A DNA stretch of 64,000 bases. It comes from Stenopsyche tienmushanensis (taxonomy: Eukaryota > Arthropoda > Insecta > Trichoptera > Stenopsychidae). The notes beneath the pieces are model-generated. The model did not search any database, was not told the DNA's origin, and saw nothing but the letters and a program-made list of their open reading frames with translations. Location of the stretch: positions 434,001 through 498,000 of the forward strand of contig WACJ01000076.1 of NCBI GenBank assembly GCA_008973525.1. The letters are read 5' to 3'. Every line of letters starts with the position of its first letter. Within the stretch, counting starts at the first letter, position 1. This document shows, in pieces, positions 1 to 12,115 of the stretch. Both the position numbers and the translations under genes were made by a program.

Positions 1-265
1 TTCTAATCGATGTATACATATATGTTTTTCAAATTGTTATATTAACCTTTCACTACCGGTGATGTATTTACTACACCTCGACTCTAATAATGGGAATATC
101 GATATGAAATATAATAGATACGGGGTTCAGAATTTTTGTAGTCCTCCGTAATATAATTACGAATCTCATCAAAGTATTATAGTATATAAGTATTTATCTG
201 CAGCGACGGAAATAAATAATTTGCCGGGAAATCAGGAATTTTGCGAGTTTTAGTCCGTGTCTCAA
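1..265 (-). repeat. Dispersed repeat Q, copy 1 (runs off the window edge)
   Basis: This is the reverse complement of the sequence at 54302-54590 and 15035-15310. Shared landmarks include CTGCAGCGACGGAAATAAAT, GATATGAAATATAATAGATA and the CACCGGTGATG-like stretch. No coding capacity is seen. The left end is cut by the window boundary, so the class (LTR or non-autonomous element) cannot be settled. Confidence 0.8.
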
Positions 266-1748
266 CATAAAGGAATTTCACAACAAGATCCAGACTAAAT
301 GACAAAACACTCGATGCTTTAATGTTAGTTCGGGCAATTTTCAAAATAATATTACAACATAGTCACTATAACTTAACAAACCTTGAGCTTCTCTATTGAA
401 GGACCCTTTACATATATGCGATAAATTAGCATTTGAAGAATGTTAATAAATGTATTCAAGTCTTTATCAACATATTATTTCGACCTGAAATTTGTTTATT
501 AGAGCTCAAAAATTCCATGTGAGGAAACGGCGCTGTAACGTAAGATATGTCTTGCATCGCTTGATTAAAATATAAAAGGATCAGCTCAAAAAGGACTGCG
601 CCCACCGAGTTAAACAAAGAGATCTCCCCAAAGACACCCACGAGTTCCATGACTAAAACAGAAGCAATGTCATAAATTCACATAAATACGAGGTTTTATT
701 GAAATTAGCATCGCGTATTCTGTTTCGGGAAAGCAAGGTCCTCGCGCGCGCTAAGGGGGTGCCATGAGGTAAGCGCTCATTTCGAAAGGCGCTTTTGAAT
801 TTATCGATGCTAATTTCATCATCGTCATTTGCATTATATGCGTGTTCTAATATGGTGCAAATTTATGTGCAGAATTTTCAGGATGAAGTATTGCGTATCG
901 AATGGGTGTTCTCGGAAAACTATCGAGCGAATGGAATGAGTTGCTCCGAAACAATCGCAAAGGTTGCGAAACAACGCGCCCGGCTCGGATGTAATATATA
1001 AGGATATAGTTTTAAGTTTTCGGTAGTTTCGAGTGCTTCTTATAAATCAAAAATATTTTTCTACAGGCGCAGAATATTTACGATTGCGAGCGTTTATCTA
1101 TTTTTTGCAAGCGTAGAAAAAGCACTAAAAGCTTTTCCGTTTTGCGACGGATCGCGGCATCTGTCTGCAGTCAGTCGATACTTTCGGTGAGAAAAGAAAA
1201 CGTGTATCGGTTATGGATGTGAAGACAATATAAAAGGGTAGTACGTTAGGTTACATTGAACCGGCAGACGGAAAATGGTAGAACGCGACCGCATTGTGAT
1301 AGCCTTCAGCCTACCGTGCTAAGGGTAGACAGCCAATAAGCGTGGAATACAGCACAGGACCGGATAAGCAAATCTTATCTTATATTTTTTTAAATCAAAT
1401 TCTATGAAATAATATATTAGCTTGAGTTTAAAATCTAATTCGTTCCTTTGTGATGAGCATAAGCCACTTTTAATCATATTAACAATGTCTTCTTTAATCA
1501 ACCAGGAAAATAGTAGTGTTCAATTTATATTAAAATCAATGAATAATTTGGAGCAACAAGTGGCTATAAAAAATAGGGACACATTCAGGTCATTATTAAA
1601 ATTACAATGAATTTCTAAAATTGCTTGTATTTTTAGGCTTGAATAAGTAAATGAATGAACAAATATATGATTTAAAAAAATCACCTATACAATGTATATC
1701 ATTCACATGCAATGGCACTGTTAATCTGTGTAGATTTGATTCGCCAGA
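266..1748. other. Intergenic, no recognised gene
   Basis: AT-rich sequence with a somewhat GC-balanced patch near 720-1250. A 68-codon plus-strand frame at 795-1001 ends ETIAKVAKQRARLGCNI but has no splice signals or family match I can name. Nothing else supportable was seen. Confidence 0.4.
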
Positions 1749-1779
1749 TTAACAGCGATATCTTCCATCTCTCTTTAGA
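1749..1779 (+). repeat. Short fragment shared with the repeat at 37.06 kb
   Basis: The stretch beginning TTAACAGCGATATCTTCC and continuing through TCTCTCTT recurs almost unchanged at about 37061-37090, next to the GC-rich LTR-like block. The similarity fades quickly afterwards, so only this short piece is annotated. Confidence 0.5.
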
Positions 1780-2055
1780 CGCAATGTGTCAATTTACACT
1801 TCTGACACCAATGAAGCGTAGGAGCGGGGAGGGCTCTTAAGGAGTCCCGTCAAGACATGCTCATCGAGATGGTTGTGCTCGCATGCGGGTTCTGCTTTCG
1901 AGCTATTATGTAGTTAGACGAATAGATATGGGTGGACAGGCATAAAATAGAAAGTATCTAGTCTTATATAATTTCTTTATTAACCCATTGTGGCCAAAGA
2001 GAGACGGAAGATATAAAAAGTGTGAAAACTGATTCCAAATTCATTAATTGATATA

Positions 2056-2754
2056 CACTTGAATCTGTTTTTATGCGATAGATACGTTCCACGGGGAGTC
2101 GCATATAAAAAAATCGCATAAAAAGACTTGAAATACATAGATAACTGAGGGATAAGTCGCATTATTTTTAAAAACTGCATAACTTCAAATCATTGTGATA
2201 GATTGTACCAAAAATCGCATAAAAAAAGTTTATAAAAAAATCATTTAAATAGAAACACTACATATTAATCTTGGAATTGCTTTATTAGTTTATTTTACAG
2301 TCTAGTCAGCATACATTAATTCGTTATCTTTCTGTTTTGAAATCGTTTTTTTAAAAATGTAATTGTGTCCGAATTCCAATGATTCAGAAAGAGAATTCTT
2401 ACACGTTGAGCTCGAAGACAGACAGAGACGTAGAGTATCTTACACGTTAAATTTGGAGAGAAACAGAGACGGAGAGAGTATCTTGCGTACATCGTACGAT
2501 TATATAGATCGTTAACTTAAATTCATCAAGTGGCGGGCCTACAAATATAGGATCTAAGTTTATCATGATTTTAAATTGGCTCACTACTCAAAGGGTTAAA
2601 ATTCGCACTAAAATTTAGCCATTCATTTTTTATGCAGATCGTGACTTTTTTATGCGTATTCGCATAAAAAAGCTTGGTTCTATATAGAAAAATGATGGAT
2701 AGGTTCCATTATTTTTTTAAAATCGCACAATCCGCATAAAAACAGACCCAAGTG
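2056..2754. mobile_element. GTGCG-family MITE, copy A (diverged subfamily)
   Basis: A 699-bp non-coding element bounded by TA on both sides (2054-2055 and 2755-2756). The left terminus CACTTGAATCTGTTTTTATG mirrors the right terminus, which reads CACTTGGGTCTGTTTTTATG on the other strand. Just inside are the family hairpin halves (TGCGATAGATACGTTCCAC) and the phrase CTGCATAACTTCAAAT. It uses ATGCG where other copies use GTGCG. Confidence 0.85.
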
Positions 2755-2756
2755 TA

Positions 2757-2960
2757 CGAAAAAATAATTATGAATAAACTGTATATATAATAAATATTTA
2801 AATGATAAATTTGTTGGAAAGAAAAAGATATTTTCTAATCATCATTTTTTAAATGTGTTTATGTCAAAAAAATTTAATATATTTGTTTATTTTTTTAATT
2901 TTGGTTTTTTTTCAGTCATCCATAAAGTCTATATGAAAACAAATTTAATACACACACATC
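2757..2960 (-). mobile_element. Tc1-like element fragment, 3' region
   Basis: Read on the minus strand this matches the 3' non-coding part of the Tc1-like fragment at 3590-4029 and of the copy at 14553-14800, including the ATCATTTAAATATTTA stretch and GGATGACTGAA. The terminal repeat is missing, and MITE copy A abuts it directly. Confidence 0.5.
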
Positions 2961-3589
2961 AGTTTTCATTGTCTGCTGACCCGTTGTAGCCTTTATTATT
3001 ATATAGTTATTGGCGATATTGTATTCCAGTCTCTATTTCTTACTAATCTGTATCACTAGATATTTTTATTTTGAAAAATTATTCTAATGATAAAACAAAG
3101 CCTGATAAAATCAAGCAAACATAAGATTAAGACTGAAAAAATACCTTATATAAAATCAGGGTCAAGGAAAGTGTTAATTTGTAAATATGAATTGGTTAAA
3201 TCATGTTGAAAAAGATAAGTATAGTATTGGATTTTATCAGTAAAGATAAACTAACAAATCAACAGTATTGTGTAAAAAAAATGATCGAAAGGGATTCCAT
3301 TTATTAGCCATTATGATTGGCATAGTATTATTTTAAATAACATTTACTAGCATATATGTATTATTGATCGTTTTCTGATAAGCCAATCTGCTCATGGTCA
3401 ATAATTAACTAGTATAGTTCTTAATATGTAGCAAATTTTTCATTAATACTTCTATTTGTGTTGCAACTACCCTTTGGAACAAAAAAAATAAAACGTCAAA
3501 ATTAGACAAATTAAGAATTGCAATTGATATTTTTATTGTTTAACTACAAAATAAAAGCCTTTCAATCAAGAAAATTTCTAAAATTACAA

Positions 3590-4029
3590 AGATCTCCATC
3601 AAGCAGCTGTATTATGCCATAAAAACATCAAGAGACTGAGATTTTGTAGGACAGGAAGATCTGGCCGTCCAATATCTACCACGAATGAGTACAACTTCAT
3701 TATGTTATCGTCCAAATTAAATCGTTTTCTTTTCAGATGACTGCCAAATTATATAAAATTTGATCAACTATTGTGTGTGCATTAAATTGTATACATATGG
3801 ATTTTATGGATGACTGAAGAAGCCCAAAATTAAAAAAAAAATGATGATTGAAAAATGTCTTATGGACAGATGTGCCTATAATTTTTTTAAACCAATTTAT
3901 GCCATCATTTAAATATTTAAATAATGTAATTGTGCTAAGTAAGATATGCTTAATGGAACGTATATATTTATTTTTTTAATCATGAGTTATAATAAGTATT
4001 AAGCGTTTCCAAACTTATTGTCGGTAGTG
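3590..4029 (+). pseudogene. Tc1-like transposon remnant
   Basis: A short frame reads RTGRSGRPISTTNEYNFIML and continues KLNRFLF, the GRPR-box hinge and second helix-turn-helix start of Tc1-type transposases, before a stop. The catalytic DDE region is not recognisable. The right end carries the terminal repeat AAGCGTTTCCAAACTTATTG followed by TCGGTAGTG and TA. The same repeat begins the inverted copy at 14553. Inactive. Confidence 0.65.
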
Positions 4030-4139
4030 TATGTCTTCAGTACATTAAAATTATGTTTTTAAAAAAGTTTTTTAATATACATTTTAGTAAGATAATTTAG
4101 GAAAGCTATATAAAATAGTTGTTCTAATATAAATATGAA

Positions 4140-4462
4140 AATTGAGAATGCTCTCCTGGAAGGCAGAGGCGCCGCGATGCTTTATGGGGCCCAGAGACGC
4201 CCAGACGGCGACTGCGTCTCCATGGTTACATAATATAGACTGGACCATCTTCAATACTTTACTCCGGCCATCCACTCTGTTTGTCTTCGGCAGTTCCCTC
4301 TCCGTCTATTTTTCTAGCCGTAAAATACGCGTATCAGACTTGGAGGAAATCAATTACGTCCTTGCAAAAAAACCACGCTCTGGGTTGGGGTTAATTTGTG
4401 CTGAATGTCTACAAGATAAACGAAAGGTTATCGACTGCCATCTGACCTTCACTCGGGGATAA
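4140..4462 (+). other. GC-balanced island with a 106-codon frame, unidentified
   Basis: In an AT-rich desert this patch is conspicuously GC-balanced and keeps a 106-codon plus-strand frame (4142-4462) without domain, signal peptide or membrane segment. It contains GTCTCCATGGTTAC, close to an RFX X-box. It could be a regulatory element or an old coding fragment; neither can be shown from sequence alone. Confidence 0.25.
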
Positions 4463-4773
4463 AACTTTATAGGAAGGGTTAGACATCAGACAATCGCTTC
4501 CCCAACCTCGCAACATACATATATATTATTATTTTCTAGACTGATGCTATCAAATATAACTGTGCGAAAGCCTCAAAAATAAAGCTATAAAGCGTCCTAC
4601 ATCTGATAAGGACCAACATAATTTATTTCTTAACGATGTTATCTATTGCCAATTTGATTGGGAATATTTTTTTCTATACTTCCATAGCATGTTAAATTTT
4701 AATTTACAAATCTTTAAATTCTAAAACATTAATTCTAATGCATCCAGTATTTAATATTTTTATTACAAAAATA

Positions 4774-5652
4774 TTTTAACTTTTTGTGCGATTTTTTTGT
4801 GCGATTTCGAAGTTGTGCGGTTTTTTTAAATCAATTTTTTATTTTTTTAAATTTCAAAAAGAGTACGTATCGAGATATAATGGATCAAATAGGATATAAA
4901 TCATCAAACCTAATCGAATTTTGAAAAAAAAAAAAAAATTGAAGGTGTGCAAATCATATTGCATCTGCTATCGCTGAATTACGACCACGCCCTTCTTTTT
5001 GGTTTAAATTATTGAAAATATTGATTTTGTTTTTTTTTTGTATTCAAACGAAAAGTACACTATCCAAAGGAATTTCTAAAATTCCAACTACTTACGGAGT
5101 TATAGCTATTTTAGTGACGGGGCAACTTGGTCGGTTCTCAATAATTAAATCTTTTAACGCGTTTTTTTCTCTAAACTACTTTTTTCAACACTGTTGACAT
5201 CATATCTCAAGTTTTAATTAATTAATTAACTTCTAATTGGATACGAATCTATTCTATATAACCCTATATTATTCCTCCCAGATTTATATCAAAATTTATT
5301 TAAAAAAAAATGAAAACTGACAAAATAAGGCCATAAAATGACTTGACTAACTTTTTTTCAACAGACTTTTTAATTAGTGACATCTTTTCTAATTATTAAT
5401 TATATTGTATTAGTATTTCTCTAGTGTTAAAAATATTATTTTTTAATTGCGTTATTGTTTTTCTGTTTTAATCTATTAACTTTTTTTATGCGACTTTGGA
5501 TATATTTTATATAGCTGTTTCAAAGTTATGCGGTTTTTAAAATCCATGGAACGCATCTTCACTTTTTCAATGCAAGCTATAGCTTTTTTTGAAGGATTTC
5601 TTTTTATGCGATTTTCCGTGGAATGCATCTACGGCATAAAAAAAGGTTTAAG
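4774..5652 (+). mobile_element. GTGCG-family MITE, copy B
   Basis: Starts near TTAACTTTTTGTGCG and ends GGCATAAAAAAAGGTTTAAG followed by TA. The interior carries the family landmarks in order: GCATCTGCTATCGCTGAATT, CTTACGGAGTTATAGCTATT, GTTGACATCATATCTCAAG, TTCAAAGTTATGCGG and the right hairpin around TTTTCCGTGGAATGCATC. No ORF of significance; a 61-codon frame inside is chance. Confidence 0.85.
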
Positions 5653-8239
5653 TATTGCAAAAATATAAAAATTATGTATGGTTAGCAATACATTTTATTA
5701 TGTAGTTTACTGTATTTTGCTGATCGGTGATATTTATATATGATTAAAGTACTGAAATATATATGTGTACTGTCATCCTTAGAAATAAATTTAAATCTAT
5801 ATCAAGTTCGTGCGTCGTAATTTTTAAGCTAAAGTTATTAATTTTTAAACGCGCATAAACGCGAGAACGGGCTGTTAAATGTTAACGCTTAGAAAAGTGT
5901 TATTAGTAAGTATGGCAAGTCGTCCTATGAAAGTTGTCTAGGTCTTATTTGCAAAATTTTTGATGTTAACATATATTAATAAAAAATAAGCAGGTTTAAT
6001 TAACAATCATGTAATATTATTCAAATAATCAAATAATTTGATTGATTCCTAAAGTTATTGTTTTAATTAACTAAATCTGAAGCAACTATATCGCTTTAAC
6101 AAATACACCAGAGAACTGTTTTTGAGCATTACAAAAACGTTTTTGATATAATAAAGTAAAATTAAATGGAATTTTAAATATAGTCTTAATTATAAATGAC
6201 TTACAACAATCGAATTAAGATAGTACTAAAATTGTATGAATATATAAAAATATGATTTTTTTTAAATTTAAAGGCTGAAATATAAGTATTAAATTTGTAA
6301 AAACAAATATAAATAAATGCCATAAATATTCCAATTAGTTTGAAGATCATACGCCAAGAACTACTGATATCCAGTTGTTTTCGCGTGTGTGTGTAAGTTT
6401 TTACGACGAACTTCGTTTATCCAGGAATAAAAAAAAGCTCTTTCCCGCAGTTTATTGGCCGAGTATCTGTACGAGAGTTTTGATCATCAAATAAACTTTG
6501 GAGAATAAATTGTTACTTCAATTACGCAACCAATTTCATCGGACGACTCGGAAAATGTATATTTTTTCCATAGTAATAAAATAAATAACCTCTTTGGAGG
6601 CATTGAAGATAGTTCTTTATTGCCATCAATATACATTTTTCACATGTCAATATTTTTGTAAAAAGTTATAAAAGCTCGTAAATATACGATGTTGAGGCAC
6701 AAAAGAATAATGGGAATAAATGCGTATCGGTAGTAGCAAATAGGGGATGAAAGCAGTCGAGACGTTTTACGACCGTCTCATAGTACCAAAGGACATTGGC
6801 CCTTCCCATTTGCCAGAATTAACTATTCGTCTTATTAAATTAGTATACACACATCATAAAATGAAACTGAATCGGATTAGCATCGAAAGCGCCGATTCGA
6901 TTATAAAAATCAAATTTATCTAGCGAAGGAATAATTGGGCCGGAAATCGGGAGCCGGGAGAGAAGTAGATCAAAAAAGTTCAAAGGAAGTGCTTTAGACT
7001 TCCGAAAAATCACCACCAAATTAATGCCCGGGGCGTTTTTGAAGTCGGATGATGGATTTACGATGAATTAGCATATCTTTCCGGTCATATTAAACGTTAT
7101 AGCATGCTATAGGAAAATACTCATTTGTTAATGGCAATAAAAAGAAGACAGATGTGCAGAAATTAAGCAAAATAAGGGTCTGTATATGCAATGATCAATT
7201 CTCGGTTCGCGAGCCATAAATGGTTCGTGAATAAATTACATTTCTATCAATAAAACGCTGATAGAAATGAGATACTTTTGAAAATTGTACAAATTAATCA
7301 TCAGCGAAATTACTTTCAAATATCCAAGCGTATGTTAAAATTATAATTAAGAATTTGAATCAATCCATAACCAAGTTTGATCGGAGAATTCCTCAATCAA
7401 TGCATTATTTATCCGTCTCATAGAAAACCGAGTAATTGGATGTGCACATACACGTCCATAGAAGGTGAGAGGGTGCAATTTCCGCGTCTGAACAACGTGG
7501 CCCCCCGGCTACAGCGTAAATTTGTCACTTAATTAATAACTTTAATGATTCTTTTATAAATAAATTGTAAATTTATCGAAGCCTTGTTTTTCGTAATGCA
7601 CGTTAGCTTTAAAAGCTCGTCTATTTTATTCTAAAATTTATTAAATAATTTTATCGATCAAAATAAAGATATTTTCTACTCCTGCATCAATAAATATAAT
7701 TTCAAAGTGGATTTGATGCAAATATAAAAAATATTCCAATTGATGTAATTTTATGTAAAATTTAACAGTAAAAAAAATTGATTCAAATGCATGTACACAA
7801 TTTTGAATGTATTATTATCGAAAATTAATTACAGAGATCCTCTTTGATATAGCAAGGAAAAAAACTCCCTGGCAAAAAGAATAATGACTCACATCCGTAA
7901 AATAAAATTGCCTAAATGAACTTATTAACGACTATCCGAAAGCTTTATGATGTACAATCTTTCAGACGTCCTCAACGTGTGCCCGCGGGCACATTCTCTA
8001 GCTACCTGTGCACCAGTTCGGAAACACGAAGCTTTTGTGCTTAAATTATTCAATTTCGAAAATCAAAGTTGGAAACGAATCCTAAATTAGAATCGTGTAT
8101 ATTTTGTACATCTTTAACAAATTTATTTAATTCAGCATAATGCTTTTTTAAACTGAAAAAATTAAGATTTTTTCATACTGTAAAAAACCATATGAAGTGT
8201 TACCGAAAAAAAAATTCCTACAAATTCTTATTCTTATGG
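5653..8239. other. Intergenic, no recognised gene
   Basis: AT-rich to about 6400, then more balanced sequence at 6700-7560 with runs such as GGGCCGGAAATCGGGAGCCG and GTTCAAAGGAAGTGC, which may be regulatory. A perfect 16-bp palindrome TGTGCCCGCGGGCACA sits at 7978-7993. No coding frame is convincing. Confidence 0.4.
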
Positions 8240-8965
8240 ACTCCCGAGGTCGGAGAATTTTTTGTTTCAAAGTTTGGCGCACTTGGCGTATAGGGGATAT
8301 CCTAACGATCTGTTTGATGGATCCCACGTGTTTGTCAGCCATTTTGTTCGGTTATGAAATTCTATCCACGTGGTCATTCGTTTTTTTCCGTCGCGAATAT
8401 CCATCTCGATCTCGTTTAAATTTATGGTAGTGATGTGATGAATCGACAACTTGTCACGAAGTAGGTTAGGTTGTTCAGAGAAGTCCGTTTTGATATTTAT
8501 GACGAGGCAAGGAGTGCGAGACCATCAGATATTTCTGACGAACTTATGCAAAAATTGAAGAAAAAGTGCGAAATGACCGCCGTGTGACGCTTAACAACAT
8601 TTACGAAGAATTCCCTGATATTTCTCAAAATCTCCTTGGTGATATTGTATCAGAAAAACTTGATAACAAGAAGCTATGTGTGAGATGGGTGAAAAATTTG
8701 CGGTAACGGAACAAAATGGCTGACAAACACGCGGGACCAAACAACACACACTACAGCCTGGAATACAAAAAAAAAATAGTCCAAAAAGAGCTGACGGTGG
8801 AGGTTTAGGACACTGACATAAAAAAAACTGGTGCAACAACTACAAAAATGTCTTGATTTGGACGGATTCCGAACGTTCATTCGATATGTCCTAATATAAT
8901 GGCCTACATTTAAGAGAATTTGATCTGGTGGGTCCATTATTTGGTATTTTTTAACGATTTTATTT
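8240..8965 (+). pseudogene. Rearranged mariner element, copy M1
   Basis: Contains a decayed mariner transposase segment (about 8500-8690). After a one-base frameshift it reads VRNDRRVTLNNIYEEF, then SEKLDNKKLCVRWV, the second helix-turn-helix and linker of mariner proteins. Inverted copies of CGTGTTTGTCAGCCATTTTG lie at 8327-8350 and 8707-8735. Beyond the right one is another transposase-like stretch ending near 8965. The first 90 bp and last 250 bp are shared with copy M2 at 11520-12115. Confidence 0.75.
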
Positions 8966-9590
8966 GTAGTTTGAACTGATCTTGGATTTATTACGTAATC
9001 GTTGTTACATATATAATAGAATAATGAATTGGATCATGTTGGCGAATAACAAAAAATATTATTTAAAATATATTGACCGCTGAAATTCGGTTGTGTTTAT
9101 TGTACCGACGATAACAATGAAAATTTTGCACTTACTCAATGTTTAAAAAATCGTTTCCCGAATGAAATAAATGTGTTATTTTACATCAAATCAATAACTA
9201 TTAAAAGAGCTTGGGGATCCCTGAAGTATATTCGAAAATACTTGTTTACACAATAAAGAAACAAGATTAATTCCAGTGTTAGCTTTAAACTGATTCAGCT
9301 TTACTTTTCATTAATGATCTCGTTTTCGGTTAAATATTTAAAGATAATTGGCATTTAAATTTATTATATTTCTTATAGAATGTATTTGTGCCTTGTGGAT
9401 ATTTGTGCCTTAATCTACAATAACGTGTAAGGTACGTGATAATAATTTCAGACCACACACAATAATTGTGAGTTACTCTCCTAATAATGTCACTGTTGAA
9501 TCATTGGTAATTGTTTTATAAAGTGTTAAAAAATAGTTATTTATATGTTCCTGTATCCTGTAAACTGTCCTGACACAAACAAAAATTTTA
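8966..9590. other. Intergenic, nothing recognised
   Basis: AT-rich sequence without a coding frame or a repeat that I could relate to others in the window. Confidence 0.4.
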
Positions 9591-9840
9591 CTATGCTTAT
9601 GTTATTTCTGCAAGTGTAAACAATAAGTTGACAAAGTTTTATTGCAATTGGATGAAAGTTATGGTAGCGCATTAAATACGGACAAACAAATATTATTTTT
9701 TATATATCAGACTATACCTATGTTATTTGCGCAATATTTAACAATGAGTGGATGAAGTTTTTTCGCAATTTGATGAACGGTATAGCAGCGTATTACATAC
9801 GAACAAACAAAGATTCATTTTTATATATTAAGAAGATATA
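9591..9840 (+). repeat. 121-bp tandem dimer, locus 1
   Basis: Two head-to-tail units, starting CTATGCTTATGTTATTT at 9591 and CTATACCTATGTTATTT at 9712, a spacing of 121 bp. Each contains an ACAATRAGTKGAYRAAGTTT-like stretch and ends ACGAACAAACAAA or ACGGACAAACAAA. The same dimer occurs inverted at 29225-29440 with the same period. Confidence 0.8.
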
Positions 9841-10050
9841 ATATATACTTTTAAGCTTATTTCTTTCTATTTGCTTTGTACCCAGACTAAGACTAATGTT
9901 TACTAATGTTATACACATGCTGGGACTCCCAAACTTGCAGTAAATAAGCATCAAATCAACATCATTTCTATTAATAAATTGTAATATTATATATTTCCAG
10001 TTTTAAAAATTATACTATTAATCAATTATTTATATGATATTGGTCAACTA

Positions 10051-10090
10051 CGTCAGAGGTGTCAAACTTGCGGTCTATAATTAATATATT
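10051..10090 (+). repeat. hAT-like terminal inverted repeat remnant
   Basis: CAGAGGTGTCAAACTTGCGG is the typical end of Charlie-like hAT transposons. A flanking 8-bp duplication and the partner end were not found nearby. The following 100 bp, with TGGTGATATTCTGATAATG, resembles 40015-40040 and may be part of the same non-autonomous element. Confidence 0.5.
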
Positions 10091-10257
10091 TGCGGTCCAG
10101 CTAACAAAACGAATATAATACTAAAAGAAGTATGGTGATATTCTGATAATGACATCAACATTCCATTCCAAAAAACAGTCAAGATTAAGTCAAAGTCCAT
10201 AGAATCCACTTTTTTCTGAGGACCGCGCTGCGTGAATCAATATTGTATATGAATAAA

Positions 10258-10416
10258 TGAACCTTAACTTTTTTGTGCGATTTTTACTACATTTCATCAC
10301 ATTGATTTGAAGTTATGCGGTTTTTAAAAATAGCAGAACCTATCCCTTTTTTATGCGGATTTTTTATATGCGAATCCCCGTGGAACGTATCTATCGCATA
10401 AAAACAGGCCCAATTG
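10258..10416 (+). mobile_element. GTGCG-family MITE, copy C (short, internally deleted)
   Basis: About 160 bp that keeps both ends of the family, CCTTAACTTTTTTGTGCG on the left and ATCGCATAAAAACAGGCCC on the right, the TTGAAGTTATGCGG phrase and the CCGTGGAACGTATCTATC hairpin, but almost none of the interior. TA follows at 10417. Confidence 0.75.
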
Positions 10417-11519
10417 TATGTTGAATTTTCCCAAGATTTCAAACCCTTTGCCTTCCAAACCCAACAGCACTCAGTCGCCAGACTATCATAATGATAGTCC
10501 GAAAACACGCCAGAATACAACTATTAAATTATTCACATGCGTTAGATGATCTTCAATTTATGCTGCTAGCTTTTGGTATATAATGTTTGATCGATTCGAA
10601 ACTCTGGTTGCAACATACATACACATATACAACTGTTGTTATTAGCATGAAGCTGTAATATAATTCCCTCCATTTGAAGTGTACTTTTTAATTTTTAATG
10701 TACACGGTTTGAGCAGCAATATCCTAAATTTGCTCAAGCCAAAATCTTTGATGGTTTTATAAAAAATAGTTTCGGATACAATGTAAGAACACGGTCTGCG
10801 CTATCAATGAGTTGAGATTATATGCGAAAAATTTAATTACACATCAGTCGGATGGATATCTGTATTTTTCAAGATCGAGACAGATAGGGCGGCCAAAATT
10901 TTGGTTAGGCACGTCAGATACGACATAAGTTGCTACATGCTGTAATTACTTAAAAAACCGGAACAATAGCAATTTTGTGAGAAAATGTGTATCTTTACAA
11001 TTCATATGTTTAATTGATAATTCTATTATATTAAGAAACTCACTTAATTGTGTATAAATTAATTCGTGAGAAATAATGCATCCAGTGTTTAACTTGCATT
11101 TTTAATTCCTCAAGCGACCGACTAAATTTTGGCCGAACTTCAAGTAGGCATTGTGCCTTCAAAAATATTGTGCTTTTGTACACAAAAGCGCCGTCCAAAA
11201 AAGTTATTCGATATCAATACAAAGCTAAAATATTGGTTAACCACATCATTATCCATTTTTTTCGACAGCTGCCCAGAACAGTGATTTTGTACCATAGTCC
11301 ATCTATTTCTTTACCAAAAAGTCTTCTTAAATGTAAATTTAAGCAAATACTATTTATGAAATTGATATTTGATTGATTGAGAATGTATAATATTTTACAT
11401 AATTCTATTAATCTAAATTGATAAAAGTACTGTAGTCAAAACAAATATTAGCTTATTTTTTTGGACGAGTTCAAAAGCATATAGAAATACGAGTTATCTA
11501 AAAAGTAGGGTTATTAGGG
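10417..11519. other. Intergenic, no recognised gene
   Basis: AT-rich. A 68-codon plus-strand frame at 11170-11376 (GTTATTCGATATCAATAC region) has no recognisable family. The phrase GCCGTCCAAAAAAGTTATTC suggests degenerate transposon sequence, but I cannot assign it. Confidence 0.35.
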
Positions 11520-12115
11520 CTCCCGAGGCCGGAGGATATTTGTTTCATAGTTGGCGCATCCTAACTGTCAGTTTGGTCTCGCGTGTTTGTCGACCATTTT
11601 GTTCAATCACAGTAAATTATTCCGATGGAGAGGTTGTCGCGCGCCCCCGCCATCGCCCCTCAGTGCGAAATCATCGCATTCATCAGTTTTTTGACTTTGC
11701 AGAACAATATTATAAGTTTATGGTAGTGATGTGATGAGTCGACAACTTGTCACGAAGTAGGTTAGGTTGTTCAGAGAAGTCCGTATTGATATTTATGACG
11801 AGGCAATGACGAGCTATGTGTGAGATGGGTGATGGGTGAAGAATTTGCGGTAACGGAACAAAATGGCTGACAAACATGCGGGACCAAACAACACATATTA
11901 CACCCTGGAATACAAAAAAATAATCCAAAAAGAGCTGACGGCGGAGGTTTATGACACTGACATATAAAAACTGGTGCCATGAGTACCAAAATGTCCTGAT
12001 TTGGACGGATTCCGAACGTTCATTCGGTATGACCTAATATAATGGCCTAAATTGAAGAGAATTTGATCTGGTGGACCCATTATTTGGTATTTTTTAATCA
12101 TTTTTTCGTAGTTTT
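11520..12115 (+). pseudogene. Rearranged mariner element, copy M2
   Basis: Shares its start (CTCCCGAGGCCGGAGGATAT), its terminal-repeat-like CGCGTGTTTGTCGACCATTT at 11580, the inverted partner at 11856-11880 and its last 250 bp with M1. Unlike M1 it keeps the 5' UTR-like block that follows the mariner end in the copies at 53.9 and 58.6 kb (AGTAAATTATTCCGATGGAG), but lacks the helix-turn-helix coding part. Non-coding now. Confidence 0.75.

Noticed and set aside
795..1001. 68-codon plus-strand ORF
   Set aside because: Readable peptide but no family, splice context or repeat match; length is within chance expectation.
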